Below are positions 6,626 to 13,583 of a DNA stretch of 18,298 nt, in pieces. Every line of letters starts with the position of its first letter. Positions within the stretch are counted from its first letter, which is position 1. The stretch is from DAIUFH01 sp036844705 (GTDB lineage Bacteria > Bacillota > Clostridia > Tissierellales > Tissierellaceae), in NCBI GenBank assembly GCA_036844705.1, contig DAIUFH010000043.1, forward strand, positions 1 to 18,298, read 5' to 3'. The notes beneath the pieces were generated by a model. That model worked only from the letters and a program-made list of their open reading frames with translations, ran no database searches and was not told the origin of the DNA. The position numbers and the translations under genes are program-made.

Positions 6626-6640
6626 TTGTAAACGTTAACC
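6626..6640 (+). promoter_or_regulatory. Candidate CcpA-binding (cre) site
   Basis: TTGTAAACGTTAACC matches the cre pattern WTGNAANCGNWNNCW at every fixed position except the last. It lies at the predicted transcription start, where bound CcpA would block initiation. HPr encoded downstream retains Ser46, the residue phosphorylated to make the CcpA corepressor. Confidence 0.55.
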
Positions 6641-6670
6641 TGACTATTGACAAAATATGAGGAGGTAAAA

Positions 6671-7105
6671 ATGAATCGGAAAATTTTAATTGCTACTCAT
6701 GGGATGCTTGCTTCTGGATTTAAGGATTCCTTAAATATTATTACTGGTAAAATTGATAATATTACAGTTATTAATGCTTTTTCTAAAGAGCAAAATCCCA
6801 AAAAGACAATACAACAATTTATGGAGCAAATAAATAAGGATGACGAACTGATTGTTTTTACAGATTTAATGGGTGGAAGTGTGAATCAAATGCTTATGAA
6901 ATATTTAGAGGAATACGAATTCCACTTGATTACAGGAATAAATTTAGGATTGCTTTGTCAGCTTGTATTAAGTGAAACAATTACTAGTAAGACGATTATC
7001 GATGCAATTGATGAAGCAAGGTTAGATATAAGGTATGTTAATGAAGAAATTGAACATCAGAGTTTAAAGGGTAGTCAATCTAGCATGGCAGATTTCCTAT
7101 TATAA
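6671..7105 (+). CDS. PTS mannose/fructose/sorbose family IIA component
   Basis: This 144-aa cytoplasmic phosphocarrier (EIIA-Man, LevD/ManX type) takes phosphate from HPr-His15 and passes it to IIB. The active His10 lies in IATHG, and the fold-typical DLMGGSVNQ (around 70-78) and ITGINLG follow. Length is normal for a free-standing IIA. ATG at 6671 is chosen because GAGGAGG lies 5 nt upstream; a longer reading frame back to TTG 6647 would run through that ribosome binding site. It is the first gene of the sigma-54 operon, 25 nt before IIB. It differs from fused IIAB proteins in that A and B are separate genes, as in the Bacillus lev operon. Confidence 0.93.
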   Translation: MNRKILIATHGMLASGFKDSLNIITGKIDNITVINAFSKEQNPKKTIQQFMEQINKDDELIVFTDLMGGSVNQMLMKYLEEYEFHLITGINLGLLCQLVLSETITSKTIIDAIDEARLDIRYVNEEIEHQSLKGSQSSMADFLL

Positions 7106-7130
7106 AAATTCAAAAAGAGGAGGTGAGAAA

Positions 7131-7610
7131 ATGATTGTTAACTTGCGTGTAGATGAGAGGTTGATACATGGTCAAGTCGTAACCAATTGGCTCAAGTATT
7201 TGGGGGTTAAGTATGTAGTAGTGGCAAATGATAGAGCTGCAAAAGATGAAATACAAAAGATGTCTTTATCAATGGCGGTTCCATCAAGTATTAAGTGTTT
7301 GATAGTAGACGTTGATACAGCTATTGAGGTTTTAGGCGATTCAAGATCTAAGGATAAAAAAATGATGGTTATATGTGGTAACCTTACAGATGTAATTAGA
7401 ATTACTGACAAGATAAAGGACATTGAGGAAATTAATATTGCAAACTATGGTAATCTTGCGGATGGAGCCATGGATAGAAAGATTATCAATAAAGCATTGC
7501 GCTGTAACGAAGAAGAAATGCAATACATACGAGAAATTACTAAAACAGGCTTGACAGTGATTAATCAACCTCTTCCTGCAAATCCTAAAAAATCCTTAAA
7601 AAATCTTTAA
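7131..7610 (+). CDS. PTS mannose/fructose/sorbose family IIB component
   Basis: This 159-aa EIIB of the Man/Sor family (LevE-like) is the histidine-phosphorylated subunit that phosphorylates the incoming sugar at the membrane. The signature RVDERLIHGQV (6-16) contains active His13, and VVANDRAAKD and NIANYGNLA are also family blocks. A strong ribosome binding site, GAGGAGGTGA (7117-7126), precedes the ATG. In LevR systems the cognate IIB also inactivates the activator by phosphorylating its second PRD, which here retains His855. It is followed not by IIC directly but by a 137-bp gap holding a long inverted repeat (7619-7723). Confidence 0.94.
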   Translation: MIVNLRVDERLIHGQVVTNWLKYLGVKYVVVANDRAAKDEIQKMSLSMAVPSSIKCLIVDVDTAIEVLGDSRSKDKKMMVICGNLTDVIRITDKIKDIEEINIANYGNLADGAMDRKIINKALRCNEEEMQYIREITKTGLTVINQPLPANPKKSLKNL

Positions 7611-7618
7611 TAATGAAG

Positions 7619-7723
7619 TAATCATAGGCGTTGACTTAACCTATGTTATTTCAAGGTAAAAGTTAGAAAAGTATTTTTAAAAGAAAATTTCTAAAGTATG
7701 GATTATGTTAACGCCTATGATTA
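7619..7723. repeat. 105-bp inverted-repeat element between IIB and IIC genes
   Basis: The outer arms 7619-7635 and 7707-7723 pair over 17 bp with one G-T pair (left arm core ATCATAGGCGTTGAC). An inner stem, TTAGAAA (7663-7669) with TTTCTAA (7688-7694), lies within the 71-nt loop. AAGTA occurs at both edges (7616-7620 and 7723-7727), overlapping the arms by a base. There is no T run, so it is not an obvious terminator. It could be an mRNA processing or stability structure separating IIAB from IICD, or a tiny MITE-like insertion. Confidence 0.8.
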
Positions 7724-7747
7724 AGTATTAAGAAAGGGGAGAACTTT

Positions 7748-8554
7748 ATGTTTTTAAATGCTTTTTTAGCAGCTCTAACTCTTTATTTATCAGAATTAGG
7801 GTCGTCTTGGACAGGAAATCAAATGCTTAAGAGGCCTATAGTGGTAGGTACATTAGCAGGCATATTGTTGGGGGATATAACTACTGGTGCTATAGTAGGA
7901 GGACAACTTGAACTTTTATATTTAGGAATTGTTAATGTTGGTGGTGTGGAAGCTACTGATGCATGTTTTTCCACAGCTTTTGCGGCAGCAATATGTATTA
8001 TATTCAATTATTCATGGGAGCAAGCTCTTGTAATAGCTGTCCCAATAGGTTATCTGGGTTTATTTATTTCCAATGTTAGATTATTTATTAATTCTCTATT
8101 GGTTCCAGCACTGGATAAATTAATAGCAAAAGATAAGATGAAACAATTCTCTTTCGCTTATTTAGCTACACCTGCAATTTTATTACTAATACCTGCAACA
8201 GCATTATTTCTAGGAATATACATAGGAGCGGATTTATTAGAGACAGTTATTGCTAATCTTCCACCGTTCTTGAGTACAGGAATGGCAGCTGCGGGCAAAA
8301 TGCTTCCTGCTGTTGGTATGGGAATACTCCTTAACTATATATGGGATGACAAACTTTCAATTTATCTTCTTTTTGGATTTGCGGTATCAGCCTTCTTAGA
8401 TGTTACCAATATTTTTATTGCTATACTAGCTCTATTTCTAGCTTATCTTGACATGACTCGTTTTATGGATAGGAAAAAAAATGACGATATAATCCAAAGT
8501 GCTTCGAATGAAACAAATAATAACCATGAAGTGGAGGGCTTTTTAAATGACTAA
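7748..8554 (+). CDS. PTS mannose/fructose/sorbose family IIC component
   Basis: This 268-aa integral membrane permease subunit (EIIC-Man/Sor) forms the sugar channel with IID. It has several hydrophobic helices and the family motif GGQLELLYLG (51-60), followed by VNVGGVEATD. The last 28 or so residues (from DRKKNDD) are a hydrophilic tail, longer than strictly needed. ATG at 7748 has AAAGGGGAG (7733-7741) 6 nt upstream. Its end overlaps the IID start by 8 nt, indicating translational coupling, while the gap before it carries the inverted repeat. Sugar specificity cannot be read reliably; mannose, fructose, sorbose or an amino sugar are all possible in this family. Confidence 0.93.
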   Translation: MFLNAFLAALTLYLSELGSSWTGNQMLKRPIVVGTLAGILLGDITTGAIVGGQLELLYLGIVNVGGVEATDACFSTAFAAAICIIFNYSWEQALVIAVPIGYLGLFISNVRLFINSLLVPALDKLIAKDKMKQFSFAYLATPAILLLIPATALFLGIYIGADLLETVIANLPPFLSTGMAAAGKMLPAVGMGILLNYIWDDKLSIYLLFGFAVSAFLDVTNIFIAILALFLAYLDMTRFMDRKKNDDIIQSASNETNNNHEVEGFLND

Positions 8555-9377
8555 GTTAACTGAAGGGCTTAGCAAAGAAGAGATAAAGCAAGTTAGAACT
8601 ATTTTTTTTAGAACTTTTAATGTAGCTGCATGCTATAATCATGTTCGACAATTTGGTCATGGTTGTGCTCATACATTGAGAAAATATATAGAGTGGCTGT
8701 ATCCTGGTGAGGAGAATAAAGAAAAACGTATTGAAGCCATGCAAAGAGAGTCTGTGCTATATAACATAACACCTTTTATAAGCACTTTGGGTACTGGTTT
8801 GTTTGCTTCTATGGAAAAGGAAGTTAAAGAAAATCCTGATTTTGATCCTAGTACAATTAATAGTATCAAGGTATCTATAATGGGGCCGGCTTCAGGTATA
8901 GGAGATTCTCTTTTTTGGGTAACGCTGCGTGTAATGTGTGCTTCAATTGCAATTCCATTTGCTTTAAAAGGCTCAATTCTTGGTGCGATTATCTTTATGG
9001 GATCGTTTGATTTGGTACATTTTTTCTGTAAATATTATTTAACTTTTATTTCCTATAAGGCTGGTTCTTCATTTATAGCGAAAGCTTTTAAGAATGGTTT
9101 ACTACCGGCAATTACAAGAGCAGCTACAATCATGGGGTTAGTTATGGTAGGATGCATGATTTCATCAACTGTCGATGTGCCGTTTTCATTAGCATTTTCA
9201 GCTGGTGATACCGAAGTTGCCTTAGTAAGTATATTTAATGATATAATCCCGGGATTATTAGGACTTCTTTTATCTCTTGGTGTTTTTAAGATGATTCGTA
9301 AGAAGGTAAATCCTAATTTAATAATAGTATTTCTATTTGTGTTTGCACTTGCTGGAGCAGCAATAGGAATTTTCTAA
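8547..9377 (+). CDS. PTS mannose/fructose/sorbose family IID component
   Basis: This 276-aa membrane subunit is unique to Man-family PTS and pairs with IIC. A long hydrophilic N-terminal part with RTFNVAACYNHVRQFGHG is followed by the diagnostic GPASGIGDSLFW (113-124) and C-terminal hydrophobic helices ending GAAIGIF. Length and motif order are typical. ATG at 8547 lies inside the end of the IIC gene (8-nt overlap) with GTGGAGGG just upstream. It is the last of the four PTS components; the aldolase gene follows after 154 nt. Confidence 0.94.
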   Translation: MTKLTEGLSKEEIKQVRTIFFRTFNVAACYNHVRQFGHGCAHTLRKYIEWLYPGEENKEKRIEAMQRESVLYNITPFISTLGTGLFASMEKEVKENPDFDPSTINSIKVSIMGPASGIGDSLFWVTLRVMCASIAIPFALKGSILGAIIFMGSFDLVHFFCKYYLTFISYKAGSSFIAKAFKNGLLPAITRAATIMGLVMVGCMISSTVDVPFSLAFSAGDTEVALVSIFNDIIPGLLGLLLSLGVFKMIRKKVNPNLIIVFLFVFALAGAAIGIF

Positions 9378-9432
9378 TATATTAAGTATTTACATTTGCT
9401 ATGCTCATTACTCTGCTCCTTCCATAGACAAT

Positions 9433-9463
9433 AATGGTCCATCTCAAATCAAGGCCATTTTAT
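9433..9463 (+). terminator. Weak hairpin between IID and aldolase genes
   Basis: AATGG-T-CC (9433-9440) pairs with GGCCATT (9453-9459) with one bulge and a 12-nt loop, followed by TTATTT. It is too weak for an efficient terminator; at most it would lower expression of the downstream genes relative to the transporter. Confidence 0.3.
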
Positions 9464-9531
9464 TTCTAAGGATTGAGGAGAAAAATGTTCATATAATTAA
9501 CAAAATAGTTTTTATTAAAGGAGAGATCAAA

Positions 9532-10422
9532 ATGTTAGTTACAATGAAAGAACTGATGCAAGAGGCAAGGAAGGAAGGCTATGGATTAACAGCCCCTAAT
9601 GTGCAGAGTGAGGATACTGTTCGTGCTGTAATAGAAGTTGCAGAAGAACTTAAAGCTCCAATGATAATTGATGTAAATCACTTTGTATCAAAGGACTTTG
9701 TATATTTTGGACATATGATAGTAGATTTAGTAAAGGATTCACCAGTACCAATGTGTATAAATTTAGATCATGGTAATTCTTTTGATGAAATTATGTGGGC
9801 GATTAGAGCTGGATTTACATCTGTTATGGTAGATCGTTCATCATTACCTTATGAAGAAAATGTAAGGGAAACCGCTGAGGTTGTTAGGATTTGTAAACCC
9901 CTTGGAATTAGTGTAGAAGCAGAATTAGGACATGTAGGATGGGGCAGCAATTATGCCATAGATGGTGTAAGCAATTTAACAGAGCCAGAGCAGGCTAGAA
10001 AGTTTATAGAAGAAACTGGTGTGGATTGCTTAGCCGTTGCAATAGGGTCTGCTCATGGTAAGTACAAAGGAACTCCTCACATAGACTTTGAGCTTCTAGA
10101 AGCAATAGTTAAAGAATGTGGAGATACGCCATTGGTTCTTCATGGAGGAAGTGGAACAGGTGATGAAAATCTTGCAAAGGCAGTAAGAAATGGTATCCAG
10201 AAGGTAAATTTATGTACAGATCTTTTCGAGGCTGGAAGAAAAACATTGGAAGAAGCATTGTTAGATCCAAATCTAATGGTATATAAATATGTACCTTCAT
10301 TCCTTAAAGGGTATAAAGAAAAGCTTGCTCACTATGTTAAACTTTTCGGGCAGGATAATAGATGTTCATTTGAGAGAAAGACAGTAAGTTCCGCAGTTAA
10401 AGAAGATAATATAATGATATAA
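9532..10422 (+). CDS. Class II (zinc) ketose-bisphosphate aldolase family protein
   Basis: This 296-aa cytoplasmic aldolase of the class II FBA/tagatose-bisphosphate (KbaY/GatY) family reversibly cleaves a phosphorylated ketose to dihydroxyacetone phosphate plus an aldehyde. Catalytic Asp79 and zinc ligand His80 lie in INLDHG, and Glu131 in VEAELG. Zinc ligands His175 (IGSAHGKY) and His204 (VLHGGSG) and the phosphate-binding KVNLCTD (224-230) follow. The segment after EAELG reads HVGWGSNYAIDG instead of the common GGxED form, so it may be a divergent subfamily with another substrate. The start ATG follows AAAGGAGAG. It is encoded 17 nt before an aldo/keto reductase and behind a complete Man-family PTS, so it probably splits the sugar phosphate formed on uptake. 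No sugar-phosphate kinase is encoded here. Confidence 0.9.
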   Translation: MLVTMKELMQEARKEGYGLTAPNVQSEDTVRAVIEVAEELKAPMIIDVNHFVSKDFVYFGHMIVDLVKDSPVPMCINLDHGNSFDEIMWAIRAGFTSVMVDRSSLPYEENVRETAEVVRICKPLGISVEAELGHVGWGSNYAIDGVSNLTEPEQARKFIEETGVDCLAVAIGSAHGKYKGTPHIDFELLEAIVKECGDTPLVLHGGSGTGDENLAKAVRNGIQKVNLCTDLFEAGRKTLEEALLDPNLMVYKYVPSFLKGYKEKLAHYVKLFGQDNRCSFERKTVSSAVKEDNIMI

Positions 10423-10439
10423 AGTGAAAGGAGAAAATA

Positions 10440-11429
10440 ATGGAATATACATTTTTAGGACGAAGTGGTTTAAAGGTTAGCAGGTTGGCACTTGGGACTA
10501 TGAATTTTGGACCACTTACAGAGGAAAAGGAAGCTTTTAGAATTATGGATGAAGCTTTAGATATGGGTATTAATTTTTTTGATACTGCAAACATGTATGG
10601 TTCTATGACGCAAGATGGATATTGTGGATGGACTGAGGAAATAATTGGTAGATGGTTTAAGTTAGGAGGCAATAGAAGAGAGCGTGTTGTACTATCAACA
10701 AAACTCTATCTTCCTATGAATGATGAAACTTATGGGCCAAATGATGGGAATGGACTATCAGCCTATAAGATTAAGAGAAATCTGGAGGATTCATTAAGAA
10801 GACTCCAGACAGACCATATAGATTTATATCTGATGCACCGTGCTGAAAGAAGAACTCCATGGGAGGAGCTTTGGGGTGCTTTTGAAAAGGCTGTTAATGA
10901 TGGCAAGATTCTTTATGTTGGATCTAGTAATTTTAATGCTTATGATCTAGGTAAAGCTCAGTGGGCTGCGGATAAGAGAGGTTTTTTAGGAATGGTAGTT
11001 GAGCAGCATAGATACAATCTATTAGCTCGTTCCTGCGAAGCAGAACTACTACCTGCGGCAGAAGAATTGGGAGTTGGAATAATGTGCTGGAGTCCATTAG
11101 CAGGAGGACTTTTAGGTAGCAATGGCAAAGAGAAAGCTGCAGGTACTAGAAGAGGATTAGGCACTGAACTAAAAAATGAAACTTACAAACAACTAGAAAG
11201 TTACAGCAATCTTTGTAAGGAAATTGGGAAGAGTGAAGCAGATGTAGCATTGGCATGGTTGATGGCACAGCCTATTGTTACATGCCCAATTATGGGACCT
11301 CGTACCGTAGAAAATTTGAGAGCTTCAGTTAAGTCAATAAATGTAAAGCTTGAAAAAGAAGTGCTTGATAGACTAGATGAAATTTTTCCTAAGGTTGGAC
11401 CTATTCCGGAGGGAGAAATTTTAGAATAA
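10440..11429 (+). CDS. Aldo/keto reductase
   Basis: This 329-aa NAD(P)H-dependent oxidoreductase has the AKR (beta/alpha)8 barrel and probably reduces an aldehyde or ketone formed from the sugar. The catalytic tetrad is visible: Asp48 and Tyr53 (FFDTANMYG), Lys88 (VLSTK) and His133 (LYLMHR). The N-terminal MEYTFLGRSGLKVSRLALGT and the C-terminal GPRTVENLRASV are typical of the YajO/Gpr-like AKRs. There is an insert around 55-63 (SMTQDGYCG). ATG at 10440 follows AAAGGAG closely, 17 nt after the aldolase gene, so the pair are co-translated neighbours. A reasonable guess is reduction of the aldehyde released by the aldolase, but no residue proves the substrate. Confidence 0.92.
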   Translation: MEYTFLGRSGLKVSRLALGTMNFGPLTEEKEAFRIMDEALDMGINFFDTANMYGSMTQDGYCGWTEEIIGRWFKLGGNRRERVVLSTKLYLPMNDETYGPNDGNGLSAYKIKRNLEDSLRRLQTDHIDLYLMHRAERRTPWEELWGAFEKAVNDGKILYVGSSNFNAYDLGKAQWAADKRGFLGMVVEQHRYNLLARSCEAELLPAAEELGVGIMCWSPLAGGLLGSNGKEKAAGTRRGLGTELKNETYKQLESYSNLCKEIGKSEADVALAWLMAQPIVTCPIMGPRTVENLRASVKSINVKLEKEVLDRLDEIFPKVGPIPEGEILE

Positions 11430-11468
11430 ATAGCTAAATATTAAGATGCTATTATTATTTAAAAGGGT

Positions 11469-11498
11469 GTCGCACTGAATATTTAGTGCGACCTTCTT
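11469..11498 (+). terminator. Terminator-like hairpin before the HPr gene
   Basis: GTCGCACT (11469-11476) and AGTGCGAC (11485-11492) form a perfect 8-bp GC-rich stem with an 8-nt loop, followed by CTTCTT rather than a clean T run. It may partially terminate, giving lower levels of HPr, Enzyme I and MFS than of the sugar genes, or mark a separate transcription unit. Confidence 0.55.
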
Positions 11499-11559
11499 GT
11501 GATATGAAAATGCTATGTATGCAGTTTTTGATAATTTGGACTTAATATGGAGGAATAGT

Positions 11560-11820
11560 ATGTTGAAAAGAGAAATAAAAATACAAAATGAATCGGGTTT
11601 ACACGCACGTCCAGCATCTTTATTTGTTAAAGAAGCATCTAAATACAATTCAGAAATCAAAGTAATAAAAGGTGAAAAAGAATATAATGCTAAAAGTATA
11701 ATGGGGCTTTTAAGCATGGGTGCATCAAAGAATCAGATGATTGCTATTCAAGCACAAGGAGCAGATGAAGAATTAGCAGTAAATAGTTTAATTGAACTTG
11801 TTTCTAATTTGGCAGATTAG
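11560..11820 (+). CDS. ptsH: Phosphocarrier protein HPr
   Basis: This 86-aa HPr relays phosphate from Enzyme I to the IIA component. The active His15 lies in SGLHARPAS, and the regulatory Ser46 in KSIMGLLSMG is intact. HPr kinase can therefore act on it and Ser-P HPr could serve as CcpA corepressor. ATG at 11560 is preferred, with GGAGG (11549-11553) 6 nt upstream; an extension back to 11515 would add 15 residues foreign to HPr and cross this ribosome binding site. It lies 11 nt before Enzyme I. Finding HPr next to sugar-specific Man-family genes suggests either a dedicated copy or the cell's only general PTS proteins. Confidence 0.96.
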   Translation: MLKREIKIQNESGLHARPASLFVKEASKYNSEIKVIKGEKEYNAKSIMGLLSMGASKNQMIAIQAQGADEELAVNSLIELVSNLAD

Positions 11821-11831
11821 GAGGGCAGCTT

Positions 11832-13541
11832 ATGAAAGGTTTGGGAACTTCCCCTGGGATTGGAATTGGAAAAATCTTTGTATATAAAACAACTGAAATT
11901 AAGGTAATAAGGGAAAATATCGATGATACAGAATTTGAAATAAATAGATTAGATAAAGCTATTTCAAAAGCTGGAGCGGAAATAGAAAGATTATATAAAT
12001 TAACTCTAGCAAATATGGGAGAAAAGGAAGCAGAAATATTTAAAGCTCATAAAATGATTCTAGAAGATCCAGAATTTTACTTTGCTGTAATAGAAAAGAT
12101 TAATAAAGAAAAAGTAAACTGTGAATTTGCTGTAAAAGAAACATCTGAATCCTTTATAACAATGTTTGAGGACATAAAAGACGAATATTTAAAAGAAAGA
12201 GCAGTAGATATAAAAGATGTCTCCACAAGGTTATTGAGGACTTTATTAGAAATTGAATCAGTAGATTTATTATCTATAAATGAGGAATCCATAATTGTAG
12301 CAGAAGACTTAACCCCATCAGATACAGCGCAACTTAATAAAGAAATAGTAGCAGGTATCGTAACCGAACTAGGGGGCAGAACATCACATACAGCCATAAT
12401 GGCCAGAACATTAGAAGTACCGGCTATAACCGGAATAAAGGATATATTAAAAAATGTAAAGCATGGAGAATTAATGATAATAGATGGTACAACTGGTGAA
12501 ATAATAATAAATCCAAGGGAAGAAGAAATATTTGAGTATGAAAATAAGAACAAGAAAATAGAGGAACTAAAAAAGAAGCTACAAAATATTAAAGGACAAG
12601 ATTCTATTTCTAAGGATGGATACAAAGTAGAGATAGCAGGAAATATTGGAACACCAAAAGACATAGATAAAGTCCTTGAAAATGATGGTGAAGGAGTAGG
12701 ACTATATAGGACAGAATTCCTATATATGGACAGGGATAGACTACCTACGGAGGAAGAACAATTTGAAGCATATAAGGCAGTAGCAGAAAAATTGGGCAAA
12801 AGACCGTTAGTAATTAGAACTTTAGATGTAGGTGGAGATAAAGACCTTCCATATTTAAACTTACCAAAGGAGATGAATCCCTTCTTGGGGTATAGAGCCA
12901 TAAGGCTTTGTTTAGATAGAAAAAATATATTTAGAACTCAACTAAGAGCAATACTAAGATCCAGCACATATGGAAATGTAAAGATAATGTTACCTATGAT
13001 ATCGAATATTAAAGAAGTAAGAGATTCTAAAGAAATAATAGAAGAGATAAAAGAAGAATTAAGAAAAGAAAAAATTCCTTTTGATGAAAACATGGAAATA
13101 GGGATAATGATAGAAATCCCAGCAGCAGCAATTCATTCCAGAAGTTTTGCTAAAGAAGTAGACTTCTTTAGTATAGGAACCAATGATTTAATTCAATATA
13201 CCTTAGCAGTGGATAGGGGAAACCAGGATATATCATATCTATACAATCAGTATCATCCAGCAGTACTAAGTCTAATTAAGATGACCATAGAAAATGGACA
13301 TGAAGAAGGAATATGGGTAGGAATGTGTGGGGAAGCAGCAGGAGATGAAAAGCTAATACCATTGTTATTAGCTATGGGATTGGATGAATTCAGCATGAGT
13401 GCTTCATCTATACTAAAAGCTAGATACTTAATCAAGAACACCTCTAAAGAAGAAATGGCATCTATGATTGAAGAGATATTAGGACTATCTACAGCAGAGG
13501 ATGTGGAGGGAGCCTTGGATAACGTACTTTCTGCCAATTGA
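11832..13541 (+). CDS. ptsI: Phosphoenolpyruvate-protein phosphotransferase (PTS Enzyme I)
   Basis: This 569-aa Enzyme I (also named ptsP) autophosphorylates with PEP and phosphorylates HPr-His15. The N-terminal HPr-binding helical part begins MKGLGTSPGIGIGKIF. The swivelling phosphohistidine domain has GGRTSHTAIMAR with active His186. The C-terminal PEP-binding TIM barrel carries GLYRTEFLYM, LVIRTLDVGGDKDLPY, IGIMIEIPAA, FFSIGTNDLIQY and the catalytic cysteine near residue 499 in VGMCGEAAGD. All expected motifs and the usual length are present, so it should be active. The ribosome binding site AGGAGGG begins inside the stop codon of the HPr gene. Together with HPr and IIABCD it completes the phosphorelay within one locus. 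Confidence 0.97.
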   Translation: MKGLGTSPGIGIGKIFVYKTTEIKVIRENIDDTEFEINRLDKAISKAGAEIERLYKLTLANMGEKEAEIFKAHKMILEDPEFYFAVIEKINKEKVNCEFAVKETSESFITMFEDIKDEYLKERAVDIKDVSTRLLRTLLEIESVDLLSINEESIIVAEDLTPSDTAQLNKEIVAGIVTELGGRTSHTAIMARTLEVPAITGIKDILKNVKHGELMIIDGTTGEIIINPREEEIFEYENKNKKIEELKKKLQNIKGQDSISKDGYKVEIAGNIGTPKDIDKVLENDGEGVGLYRTEFLYMDRDRLPTEEEQFEAYKAVAEKLGKRPLVIRTLDVGGDKDLPYLNLPKEMNPFLGYRAIRLCLDRKNIFRTQLRAILRSSTYGNVKIMLPMISNIKEVRDSKEIIEEIKEELRKEKIPFDENMEIGIMIEIPAAAIHSRSFAKEVDFFSIGTNDLIQYTLAVDRGNQDISYLYNQYHPAVLSLIKMTIENGHEEGIWVGMCGEAAGDEKLIPLLLAMGLDEFSMSASSILKARYLIKNTSKEEMASMIEEILGLSTAEDVEGALDNVLSAN

Positions 13542-13583
13542 TTGGAGAATGAACTGTTAATGTAAAGAGGAGTGGAGGATACT

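Larger units (their letters stand above)
6305..6670. other. Regulatory interval between activator gene and PTS operon
   Basis: These 366 bp carry no gene. In order they contain the activator's terminator (6358-6406), two dyads that could be activator sites (6428-6440 and 6531-6544), a sigma-54 promoter (6598-6615), a cre-like site (6626-6640) and the IIA ribosome binding site GAGGAGG (6659-6665). Confidence 0.8.

Noticed and set aside
6647..6670. N-terminal extension of the IIA protein from TTG 6647
   Set aside because: It would run through the GAGGAGG ribosome binding site and add residues before the family-typical MNRKILIATHG start.
7619..7723. Intrinsic terminator between IIB and IIC
   Set aside because: The stem is followed by AGTATTAAG with no T run, the loop is 71 nt, and IIC must be expressed with IIAB.
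11515..11559. 15-residue N-terminal extension of HPr
   Set aside because: HPr proteins begin just before the KREIKI-like strand; GGAGG 6 nt before 11560 fixes the start.
12077..12901. 274-aa minus-strand reading frame inside the Enzyme I gene
   Set aside because: It is the reverse complement of a well-supported Enzyme I gene, serine- and isoleucine-rich without domain features, and has no ribosome binding site context.
13572..13583. GTG start for the MFS gene
   Set aside because: No ribosome binding site at proper distance; GGAGG suits ATG 13584.
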